From Metopolophium dirhodum (Eukaryota > Arthropoda > Insecta > Hemiptera > Aphididae): DNA of 64,000 bases. Positions 1 through 10,354 of the stretch are shown in pieces. The position numbers were made by a program, and so were the translations under genes. Position 1 is the stretch's first letter, and each line of letters opens with the position of its first letter. Below the pieces are notes generated by a model. That model was not told where the DNA came from and searched no databases. It worked only from the letters and a program-made list of their open reading frames with translations. The stretch is from positions 27,960,393-28,024,392 of the forward strand of contig NC_083568.1 in the NCBI RefSeq assembly GCF_019925205.1, given 5' to 3'.

Positions 1-2692
1 ATATTCGCGTAGGTCAAACTTAAAATTAGGATAAGTAATGAACGCACGTGTAATACCTTTGTGGCAATGTGATATTGTGTGGGAAGCGAGTTAAAGTAAA
101 CGATTTTTTTTTTTAGAAATTAATGATGTTATACAGTCACGCAATAATATCAGCATATATTATATACATATTACATATATTGTACGATAAATGAGACTGC
201 AATATAGGTTTGTTTAAATTATAAACACTTTAAAAATTATTTTCAAATATGCAATTTTTTTCGATATAAAGCATAATACACGTTTATATTATATTTTAAT
301 TAAATGTATTGTTATTTTGTAATAATTATTATATAATGTATGAATAATTTACAGAAGTTATATTGCTTATAACGAAAAATATAATAATACAAATTATGGT
401 TATCGTCTATGGTTGTTTATGAAAAGCTTATAATAATTCATATTATGATTAAAATATTAATTATTATTATTAAATATTACGTATTTTAAAAGACATATCA
501 ATTTTAAAATACGTTTGTCATCGTTGGTTATTATTATAAAATATTTAGCAAAGCTTTTTAAACGAAAAATATCACTAGGTTTAAATCACGAAAAGTAGGT
601 CATAGTTGTTATAAGCATTAAAAATAATTATTCTTGAAAAAATATATTTTTGCTAAGGTAGCATAATAATATTATACCTACAATTTACAATATCGTTAAT
701 ATCAAGTATAGTATAATAATAATAATGATAATAATAATAATAACTATAATAGTATAGAAACAACCTTATTTGTTTATTTCGATCATTATTATAGGTACCT
801 AGGTACATGAAATTGTAGTTTTTATTTTTTTTGTTTAAACGAAAACACTAATAGCGGTGTAAGTACATCTACAGGAGTAGGTACGGTTTCAAACATTTGA
901 AAACAGTGATGTCTGTCTGAAAAAACATTTATCTAACCCATATAAATTATACTAACATACAGTGTATAGTAATAGCATTGTTACTGTAATACCGTGTGTT
1001 TAGTAAATTTATTGTCAATACGATGATGTATAGGCGACACAGCTGACAAGTGTTCGGTGTGTGTGACGGACTGTGATGTTGGAATTATTATTTTGAAACA
1101 CGTACGCGTCCTACATAATTAATGTTCATAATATTATTAAACAACAACAAAACATCTAATACGATTTTATTTTGTTCACAGATTGCAGTATTATAGCGAG
1201 TATAATATAATATAAGGATTAAAAGTATTTAAAACTCTAATATTCCGATGATATTATATTTTACGGAGTGTAAACCACGTGAGTAAGTAGTGTGTGTAGG
1301 AATCGGTTTTGTTAAACAGCTGCCAACAAACGATAATATAGTTTTCGAATTGTTTTTTTCAACAACTTGTTTTAGAACGCAGTAAGACGAGCAAGGGTCA
1401 CAATCAAAAAAAAAAATTGTATCCAACACATAAGTTTTTAACTCACAGACCGCAAACATATTATATTATATTCATATTATATATTATATATCATAACAAC
1501 ATAATTCAAGCAATACAATATAACGATGATGTTTTTGGGATTTAATATAGCCAGCTGTGAGTCATGATGACCTATCTACCTTATCTACTGTTCATTAAAC
1601 CAATGCGAAATACTTCAGTTTTCATCTTAGACATCATCGTTAACTTACAGACACTGTGACATATTTCCTCGCTATGCTATTGTAGTCATGGGAATCCGTT
1701 ACTTTGGAGGTACAACATTATTGTTTTTAGACATATTAATGTACTATATTATTGTACATAAAATAACATAACATAAGATTTATTCGAAACCGTTTTTATG
1801 CATTTTATATTTTTCTGTAAACAAACATCTATTCAAGCGTAGCCAAAAGAGAAAATAATATTATGTCATGTTATTATAATCAGAATTTCACGATAATACA
1901 TTCACCTATATTTAATATTCCGTAAAATATTATAATATATTTACATTATATTGTAAAAATACACCTTACTAACAATTTTATAAATTGGAATTTAAAATTT
2001 AAAACAAGAGGGTAATTAAACCTATACCAATTATTTCAATTAAAAGTATTAATGCAGATCTTACTAAACTTTAGAGGACCATAGTTAATAAACTAGCGAA
2101 CCAAAATTGATGTTTTGACTGTCAACATTTTCAGAAAAAAAAGCTTTCTTTACCAGAATCCATTAAAAAATATAGTAGATGCCATTTTAAAAAATAAAGT
2201 TAATTTTGCTATTGGTACACCTGCGTGTTTAAACATTTTGAAATTGTTAAAATTGCCTGTTAAAAATAAAGAAACACGTCTTTTTTCGTTTTAATGAAAT
2301 TTCACGTCATCGATCCATAATCGTTAAAAAAAAACCCGCGTACAATGACATAAGATACACCCTGTATAACAATAATTACAATATTAAAAAATAATATTTA
2401 TGATATTATTTATTTATTATTTTATTTAATCTGCATTTTCGTTTATATTGTTCACTTGAACATTTTCATTAAATTGTAATTATTCATAAAATAAATGATA
2501 AAGGATAAAGAAACATTTTAAATGATTATTAATAATTATTGAAATTGTAAAATTTAAATATTCAATATAATTAATAATCATCTAATTATAATTTGATTAT
2601 ACGTAAATAACTACCATACATTCACGATCTGAACAATTCATCTTCGTTATTAATCCACGTCGATTGATGGTCGCTTGGTACTTAATTATAAT
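1..2692. other. AT-rich non-coding stretch
   Basis: I see no coding signal here. The stretch is extremely AT-rich with long runs of T or A. An imperfect AAT/ATA microsatellite lies at about 711-742. The longest open frame (minus strand, 1229-1459) has low-complexity codon content and no recognisable motif. Confidence 0.6.
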
Positions 2693-2865
2693 CAGGGCTT
2701 GAAACCGTAAATATTTTGGTTTTGAATACCGGTTTTTTATTTTTCGATTTTGATTTTGATTACCGATATTTTTGTTTTTCGATTTTGTTGTCGGTTTCGG
2801 TATTGATTTTGGTTTTTAACGGTTTAAACCGGTATTCAAAATCGGTATCCAATCGTAAATAATTT
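2693..2865 (+). mobile_element. hAT-like element terminus (one end only)
   Basis: The stretch opens with CAGGGCTTGAAACCG, which has the CAGGG start typical of hAT terminal inverted repeats. It then carries many GGTTTT / ACCGG / CGGTTT subterminal motifs on both strands, ending near GGTATTCAAAATCGG. This resembles the subterminal structure of the complete element at 50040-51040, although that one starts CAGGGACTGG. No matching right end was found within about 1 kb, so it is a truncated copy or its partner end has decayed. It lies directly beside the ABCC-like exon remnant at 2891-3009. Confidence 0.55.
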
Positions 2866-2890
2866 ACAAGTCGTAATATTTTTAAAAGCA

Positions 2891-3009
2891 AACAACAGAT
2901 GTCATTTGATTTTCCAATTCCACATACCGTCTAGTACTCTAGTTACCCATGCGAACAAAGAAGTTAATCCAATCGCTTGCGTAATAGACAGCCCGACATT
3001 TCCACCATA
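2891..3009 (-). pseudogene. decayed exon of an ABCC (MRP4-like) ABC transporter
   Basis: Read on the minus strand from 3009 downward, the first frame gives YGGNVGLSITQAIGLTSLF. After a frame shift near 2932 the next frame gives VELENQMTSV. Together they match, in order, the last transmembrane part and linker of ABCC/MRP exporters (consensus GxVGLSITQAxxLTxxxQW...ExENxMTSVERVxEY), just before nucleotide-binding domain 2. The reading frame is broken by at least one indel and then reaches a stop, and no clean AG acceptor sits at the upstream edge. No neighbouring ABCC exons, Walker A or signature motifs were found on either side, so this is an isolated exon-sized fragment. A single-exon duplicate or a fragment carried by the adjacent hAT-like end (2693) would both fit. 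An intact gene is excluded here. Confidence 0.72.
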
Positions 3010-4466
3010 GGTATCGAAAATTATTTTCTATCTAATCAATGTCCTAGTTAATTTTGAATACAATACAATTTAATGTACCTATGTAACTATCAATAATCCA
3101 ACCAACTGCAATGAACATTCATTATATCATACATATTATTTGAAAACTTTTTTTGTTTTACATAATTTTAAGTCTTAACTAAACAATAGATTTAAAAAAA
3201 TTACATACTAACTATTTTTTATCGGTGTACTTAGTTAATATTTTTTTTTAAATGAAAACATGCATTTTAATTTCATAATCCTTAGCAGAATATTATGAGG
3301 AGTATTTCCATTTATAAAAACCATAACTCGGACTATTAGTTAATTAGTTATGACTTATAATAATTTACATTTTATATGAACTGAGTAGTGGATAAAGATT
3401 TTGAAGGGTATAAATCTTTGCCACTAAACTCCACTCATATAATCTGAAAATCCAAGTCCCCGATCGTCGGTTTTTTATCGAATTTGCCAAATATGCTCAG
3501 TGTTGTTTCCATAACTTAGGATTCAATATCGTCGATTATCTTGTTTACGACGTCTTTAAAGGTTTTTTAGATTTTCTGAATTTCTTCCTAGGCCGTGTCG
3601 TTATATTAAAACAAACATAGTTTATTAGTAGCCAGCTATTACGACATCATATTATTAATCGGCCAGCATCAGCTGGTTACGGGACAGTTTATTTTTCCAA
3701 ATACCATTATTATTATTATTATTATTATTATTATACCAAATATACTTACGCAGAGGTATACACGTTACAAACAATTGTATAAAAACAATTGAATAACAGC
3801 TGGACGTGATATATTAACGTAATTATTTTTTAAATTATAAATATTTTATTTAGTTCCCCTGCACAATGAGTCCGTATAATGCCCTGTTTCTTTATGTGAC
3901 TTTTTTGTATTGGTAATTACCGTGGTCAATAAATATATAAAATAAAATGTTACAGTACTTATAAACAATTGGCAAACTATGTCCAACGAAAAGCAATAAA
4001 TAAATACCACGCTGAAGAATGTAAATCCTAAAAATATTTTTTACTCAATAGGTATTGGAAAAATTGAATATTTTAGTCACTTATATTTTTACTTGGTGGG
4101 TTGCATACTCTTTAGAGAGAATTTGTTCTACTTCAAATGATCTTATTGTCGTCAGTCATCCTACGATAGATGCATTCACGTTGGTATATATATAGGGCTC
4201 CGAGCAAATTTTTAAGGACAAAAAAGTTGTGTGATTTTATATATTTTGTTAATTTAATATAGTTTCTGAAAAGTATTTGTAAGTAATATTTAAATATTAT
4301 TACTTTCGTAATAATTCAAATTCATTCACCCATATATTTATGGATGTTTATCTATATGAGATATTTTTTCATCTAAGATAAACATTAGTTAACTTAAATA
4401 ATATATGTATATCTGGATTCTGTATATGATAAAAGATAATAAACTAGATAAGCTCAACACTGATTC
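3010..4466. other. non-coding stretch with one moderately GC-rich patch and an (ATT)n tract
   Basis: Mostly AT-rich. At about 3420-3600 the base composition is more balanced. One minus-strand frame there, broken by three stops, reads FKDVVNKIIDDIES and later KFDKKPTIGDLDF, which looks coding-like but is not recognised. A pure (ATT)n microsatellite spans about 3706-3734. Confidence 0.45.
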
Positions 4467-4551
4467 CCGTATGCATAGTCAATTTATATGTCACATAAGA
4501 CGTCACGTTAAACTATGTCTTATGTGACACATAAATTGACTATGCATACGG
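4467..4551. repeat. long near-perfect inverted repeat (35-bp arms, 15-bp loop)
   Basis: The left arm 4467-4501 begins CCGTATGCATAGTCAATTTA and the right arm 4517-4551 is its reverse complement with one mismatch by eye. The spacer is 4502-4516. The arms include ATGCAT and end in CCG/CGG. No flanking target-site duplication is obvious. It could be a foldback MITE or a transcribed hairpin (small-RNA precursor); nothing in the sequence decides between them. Confidence 0.85.
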
Positions 4552-6380
4552 ACATTAATACATCAGAGCAACTGTTATTGCGTACATAATCATAAGTGAG
4601 TGTATAATATTGTACGTCTTATGAGTTGTAAAGGAAATAGGACAGAGATGTAGCTTAAATGCCTATCCTTAACGCCGTGTAACGATATATTTTGTATTAT
4701 TATAACCTGCGATGATTTATTTTTATTTTATAAGTAAATACACTTACAATCTGTAAAATTGTCCACAGAATATAGGCTAAATGTAAAAAAATATGTTCTG
4801 TAAACAAAACGTATACAATATTAAATGAAAGGCTTCCTTATTATTGTTGTCGGTAAAAACATTTCAACATAATTGTATAACTTAATATTGGCTTATTAAT
4901 TTAATGTTTAAATTTTAATCTAATTAAAATTAGTAAAGTATACGTACTTATAATTATAAAAAAAGGTTTTAATTATGATTCTTATAATATTATATTATTT
5001 TGTCTTTGTACTTAGACTACCTATAGACTCCAACAATTAAATGAAACATTATTAAAAAATAATATAGCATTATGCGTTATTTATTTTAATGAACTCGTTC
5101 ATGTATGAATATGGAAGTCCTTTAAAAAATGTGTTCCTATCCCATAAAATAAAAAGAAGTTTATATACTATATGTATATGTACATAGTGTTTAATATGTA
5201 TACACTTAAACTAGGCGCCTACCTCATATATTTTTCCTTTTTAATAGCATTGAGTTTCTATTAAAATCTTGTCAATAACTATAATGTAGTTTTAGACTCA
5301 ACGAAACGTGATGTAGAAATTTTAAATATTTAAAATGAATAAGTTTCTTGGAACCATGATCAAAGTTAAAATGTTAAAATATTGTAACAGTTCATTGATC
5401 AAAGTAAGTTTATACATCATAGTACAATCATACAATTTTAAATTTAAAATTTTTAAAAGGCCTACACTTGGTATTTAAGAATTCTGGTTATTTAAAATAA
5501 AATACATACATAATTGATGTTTGCTTATATCTTTAATGTTATTATGGTGGGTTTTTATTTTACATATATGTAGTAAAATTACGACATAAGACATCCAAGT
5601 TACACTCAAAAGACATAAAAAAAAAGGTATTTAAAAACATTATTATTTTATGATGTTCTAATAAGATTTTAAATTGTACACATACAGTATACACTATACT
5701 AACTTATTGAAGTTTTTTGTATTAAATGAAATAACAAAAAAATGAATTTATAATAATATTATTGTGACTATTTTTCAAGAGTTTTACGAAATTTAGTCAA
5801 TTTCGAATAATCGCGAGTTATGAGTAGTTATAATATGTATATATTTTAACATATAATGGCAATCATTACAATTATTATTATACGATTCGGGTTGGTATCA
5901 TGTTATTATTACCATCGGATAAACTATATTAGATTTCAAAATTTGAAATGTAATAATATTATTCGATTAGATTTAAAATACATATGTCATTATTTCAATT
6001 TATTTTATTAAAAAATTGCAATAGTTGTATCTGTTACAAACTATAGTGTATGGGCATCAGGCATAATATTATGGCAAGTGTCGATTGGTATAATAATATA
6101 ATATTATGTATCCGACGATACTAATCATCTCACTTAATAGACTTCTATTATATGAATTTATATCATATAATGACCACGTAAGAAACAAGCCACGCGATTT
6201 ATTCGTTTTTTATACGATTTTATGAATACCCCACTTATTACTATTTAATAATATGTTCAACTAGCTGTTCTGGTTCGCGTACGGTTTTTAAAAATTTTCT
6301 TCTAATGTTCGCTCATCAACTTTCAAGCGACTATCATAATACAGACGCTAAGTCCGATCACATTACATTGCTTAACATAA
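4552..6380. other. AT-rich non-coding stretch
   Basis: Nothing beyond AT-rich sequence with short simple repeats was seen. No open frame has a coding-like composition. Confidence 0.55.
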
Positions 6381-6409
6381 TATCTAAATAATAATAATTT
6401 TGTATATAG

Positions 6410-6554
6410 GTTGGGTCGTGTGGCGTTTGATAATCCGCCAGGAGGTTCAAACGATAATATCAAAACAAAAAAAACCCCTGAACGGGTTGTGCTCGGAATG
6501 GGAATGGCCGACTCGTGGTCTGACAGAACTTACGGGCAGTGGTTACGGGAATAA
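6410..6554 (+). CDS. candidate terminal exon, unidentified, with a PPGGS motif
   Basis: A patch of clearly higher GC sits in AT-rich sequence. A possible acceptor (tgtatatAG) ends at 6409, and the frame is open from 6381 to a TAA at 6552-6554. It contains FDNPPGGSNDNIK, then ERVVLGMGMADSWSDRTYG, and ends QWLRE. The R-V-x-x-x-PPGG-S arrangement recalls the short PPGGxS motifs of the Jupiter/HN1 (JPT) family, but the rest does not match what I know of it, so no family is assigned. There is no ATG in frame near the 5' edge, which suits an internal or last exon. A decayed repeat or a chance open frame are the alternatives. Confidence 0.3.
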
Positions 6555-8470
6555 TCCAGACATGCGTGGCCAAAGTATAGAGCTTTCAAATTAATTGAGA
6601 AAAAGTCATCTAACAAAAGCAAAAAATTGAATTACTCTTCTTTTATCGACTGTTTACTAATAATACCAAGAAAATAAAATGTAATAAACATAATAATATA
6701 ATATCATGTTCAAATGTTGTGCGGAATATACAATATTATCTAATATCATTATGACACCATTATTAAAATTAATTCGTGAGATGTGGACTGATGTGGGCAC
6801 ATTTGTGATTGGTGGATTGATCAAAGTCACAAAGCGCGAGAAGACAAATTAAATTAATCCACCTAATGAAAAAACTAAATTACTCGCAGATGTCCATACT
6901 GCAGTGATGTTAGAAAAGTGTATTTTTTGACCTGTTAGCTAAGTTCCAATAACGGTTAGCTGATCCTCATATCAGCTTCGGTAATCAAATTGTATTATTT
7001 CACTAATTATAACATATCAACTGTATAGGTAAATACTAAACAAAATTATTGTAAGTCAATATTTTATATACTAATGCATATTATAAGTATAAGAATACTT
7101 TTTATTTTGAAATCGCAAATTAAGTTTTTTAATATAAATTTCAAAGGTAAAATATATTATAATATGCACCCATTCTCTCTATGAAAATTTTACATCAAAA
7201 GGATCAAAGCATAAGAACTAATAAGTAATAACTTTATTCATCATAAATCTAATTATATATTATTTTCATAAATACCTATGACTTGTAAATTTGTTTCAAA
7301 TTCAATATTTGAATGTGTTTCAAAATCGAATGTTTATATTCGACCGACGCGAAGGTTTTATTTAATTTTGATTAGAGGTATGTTTTATTTTCAATTCTAA
7401 ATATTATTGCTACTAATATATAATTAATATAAACTATTTATATTATAAAAAGTAAAAACAATGAAACCATTCAATTGATGTTCTTGAATAATTTAATATT
7501 TGATTTGGATCTGCTATAATATGCGTGTGCTAAGTCATCGAAATATAAAACTATAAAAGTTATATTATAATTTATTTAATACTATCCCCATGCTATCAAA
7601 ACTAATATAAATTCAAACAAAAAATATAAGTTGATACACTATTGAATGAAAATTTTTTTATTTTGAATCTATTGATTTAATACTTTGGTGAAGACTTTCT
7701 GCGGAAGATTGAAGTATTGAACGATTATCTATTTAGTATTTTCTATTTCATAGAATTGAATAAAAATAATAATTGTGTGAGGTTAAACCTCGAATTTGTT
7801 CTTTTCTTTATGAATATTACTTATTTTTACAAGAGAATGTTCATAAAACCGAATTTCTTTCTTCGTAATTGTATAGATCACATATAATTTGTTCATTTAA
7901 TCACTGACATGTAGGTATCGCGAATAATAAATTTCACTTGGTGCTCAGTGTTATTTTCTACAAATCTACCCTTCTATAATTCGAAAAATATATATCATTA
8001 AACTATTTAAACCTAATCAATACATTTTAGTTCAGAATTTACAATCAGAATAATAAAAGTCCAACATTTTTGTGTAATTTTAGCAGTTGTTGTGAGAATT
8101 CTTAGGAAAGTAATAGAAAGTTTTCTATTTTCAACAAATAAATAGAAATATAAAGTTACGAGTATTCAATCGCCTTTGAAAAATAATTTCTACTTTTTAA
8201 AATTAGGCACCTTTATTTAAACTCTATAAATAATATATTTAAGCTGATAAAATGTACAATCTCCAACTTTAACAAGCTTAATATTTTATTAGCATAGTAC
8301 ATTATAGGCAGTGCTATAATATTATTAAATATATTTAAATAATTTTACAAGATAAAATTAAATTTCTACTATATTTTCTTTAAACATTTCCACGACAGAC
8401 TTAATAATTTGTTTACAGTGTTTTAAATTATTATGAGTTTTAGCGAGTAAACTGTACAGTGTACTTACTA
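6555..8470. other. AT-rich non-coding stretch
   Basis: No features supported. A slightly GC-richer piece at about 6770-6910 shows no sustained reading frame or recognisable repeat end. Confidence 0.5.
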
Positions 8471-8473
8471 CGT

Positions 8474-8700
8474 CAATGGTCACAAACTAATATTTTTGGA
8501 GTGCCACATCAAGAATTCGGAAAATTGTCGAGGGCTATCAAAACTCAATGTAAAAAGAAAGTTAAGGTAAAATCAAAAAGTACAACCAAAACTTAATTTA
8601 ATGCACAAACAAAAAAAAAATAAAAATAAAAGTTCTAAATGTGTAAAATGGTAAATTTAATATATATTATGAAAAAATGAAAAAAAAATGATATGTAAAA
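8474..8700 (-). mobile_element. 3' terminus of a decayed hAT (Charlie-like) transposon
   Basis: On the plus strand CAATGGTCACAAACTAATAT starts at 8474 and continues into TTTTTGGAGTGCCAC. This is a degenerate form of the common hAT end CAGTGGTTCTCAAACTTTTTTGG. It lies about 230 bp beyond the stop side of the transposase remnant at 8701-8895 and in the right orientation to be the element's 3' terminus. No intact 5' terminus or target duplication was found. Confidence 0.65.
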
Positions 8701-8895
8701 TTACAGAAAATCTTTCAACGACAAAAAGGACCGGTCTTGCTACCAACCAATAGTTGCTTGAAATTTGGCTTATGATTAGTACACGCTGTTTTCATAATAA
8801 TTATAATGTTCATTGGTGAGCTGGGAGCTGAAAATGTTCTTTATACAATTCATCTTTAAAACCGCAGACTCACAGACTTATGTGGAGCCAACCAT
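8701..8895 (-). pseudogene. hAT transposase C-terminal dimerisation region, decayed
   Basis: One minus-strand frame from 8895 to 8701 reads MVGST(stop)VCESAVLKMNCIKN and then IFSSQLTNEHYNYY. This is the classic hAT dimerisation block (MFGSTYVCESxFSKMKxIKNKxRSxLTDEHL) that closes BED-finger/hAT transposases and their domesticated relatives. The Y of GSTY is a stop, two further stops lie in the weakly conserved tail (residues about 44-46), and a fourth precedes the last segment. Upstream, at about 8896-9000, the same strand is coding-like (KKLPDAE...) but too eroded to place. The RNase H-fold catalytic residues are absent from the window, so this is a non-functional remnant of an autonomous element. 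Confidence 0.88.
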
Positions 8896-9222
8896 TATAA
8901 CACATTATCACTCCCTATAATTTCAGCGTCAGGTAATTTTTTTCGATACATATTTTAACCGAAATTCATCGTAGATTGAGTTACTCTCAGTTTTTGAATA
9001 CTTTTCATTACGCATATTTTAGTTTTGTTTAAGATAATATATCGGATGATCCATTTAACGTAAGACACTAATTACTTATGAAAATTGTAAATATTTTGGA
9101 AAACAACATTTTTCTTGGAGTACTTTGAAGTATAGAAATCGAATTTTTACGATTAGGTTATGAGAGTTTTGGATTAGCGGAGTGGTGTGGAACAGCAGGG
9201 GTACCCCGCAAAATGTCAATCC
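8896..9222. other. probable upstream remains of the hAT element, then unassigned sequence
   Basis: Minus-strand sequence next to the transposase block has weak coding character up to about 9000. Beyond that no feature is supported up to the start of the direct repeat. Confidence 0.35.
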
Positions 9223-9776
9223 ACTACTCCACTCAACTTAACTTTAAATATTTATAAGTTATACCTAATAAACTACTTGTCCGAAATTTAATTTTTATAG
9301 ATCAATATACTCAGAATAATATACTGCTTCGGAATATGAAATAAAAAATATATGTTGTGGTTCAAAAGTGTAAAAAACTTTAAAAATAGTAAAAAAAATA
9401 TAATTTATGGCATTAATAATTTTAACGACTTGCAATGATGTAAATTAAATATTTTTAAAAACGTTAGTACTTTCTGAAATAATTCGTGTCTCACGTCGAA
9501 TTGAAATACCCCATAATCTGCTCGGAATGCCGAAGGGTTCTATTAATTGTAGCAAACACTCGTAATTCGGATTCATCAGCTTTTTGTGGCAGAATCTAAA
9601 AATTAGGTTTTGATTTTTTTGTTGGAAATATCATGATGTAAGCACGTCTGGTGTTTATATAATATCGAAGTACACATCTTTGATAAAAAAAAAAGTCGCG
9701 TTAAGGACCCTGGTGTATAATAGAAAATGCAATATTTTATTGGGGAATTGCGGACACTGTGGTTTTTATTTTTGCG
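9223..9776. repeat. direct tandem duplication, unit 1 (about 554 bp)
   Basis: The unit starts ACTACTCCACTCAACTTA and ends TTGGGGAATTGCGGACACTG plus a T-rich tail. Collinear landmarks shared with unit 2 include GTTATACCTAATAAACTA, CGGAATATGAAATAAAAAAT, ACTTGCAATGATGTAAA, ATCTGCTCGGAAT, ATTCATCAGCTTT and AATATCGAAGTACACATCTT. Divergence is roughly 10-15% by eye plus small indels, so the duplication is old. No ORF or recognisable repeat family lies in it. Confidence 0.9.
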
Positions 9777-10354
9777 ACTACTCCGCTCAACTTACCTTTA
9801 AATACTCATAAGTTATACCTAATAAACTATTTGTCCAAAATTTAATTTTTTTGTAGATCGAAATACTCCGAATAATACACTGCGTCGGAATATGAAATAA
9901 AAAATATATTATGTTGTCGTTCAAAAGTGTAAAATATTTCAAAAATAGTAAAAAAAATATATAATTTAGATGGTATTAATAATTCTAAGGACTTGCAATG
10001 ATGTAAAGTAAATATTTTCAAAAACGTTAGTGTTTTCTAGAATAACTCTTATCTCACGTCAAATCGATCTTACCCCGTAATCTGCTCGGAATTCCAAAGG
10101 CTTTTATTACCTAATTGTAGTATATGTATAACCACGCGTACCTACCTCGATTCATCAGCTTTCTGTGGGAGAACCTAAAAATTGAGTTTTGATTTTTTCG
10201 TTGGAAATATCTTGACGTGGGCACGTGTGATGTGTATATAATATCGAAGTACACATCTTTGATAAAAAAAAAAATCGCGTATAGGACCCCGGTGTATAAT
10301 AGAAAACGTAATATTTTATTGGGGAATTGCGGACATTGTGGTTTTTATTTTTGC
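9777..10354. repeat. direct tandem duplication, unit 2 (about 578 bp)
   Basis: It directly abuts unit 1 with no spacer, opening ACTACTCCGCTCAACTTACC. It is slightly longer than unit 1 because of a few insertions, for example around 10110-10145. A 67-codon frame at 10217-10420 runs off the end of the unit, starts with a non-ATG codon and is not preserved in unit 1, so it is not considered a gene. Only two units are present, which argues against a satellite array. Confidence 0.9.

Noticed and set aside
6400..6594. The frame-1 translation of the 6.4-kb patch as the gene
   Set aside because: It starts at a TTG in the putative acceptor and is less protein-like than the alternative frame with FDNPPGGSND.
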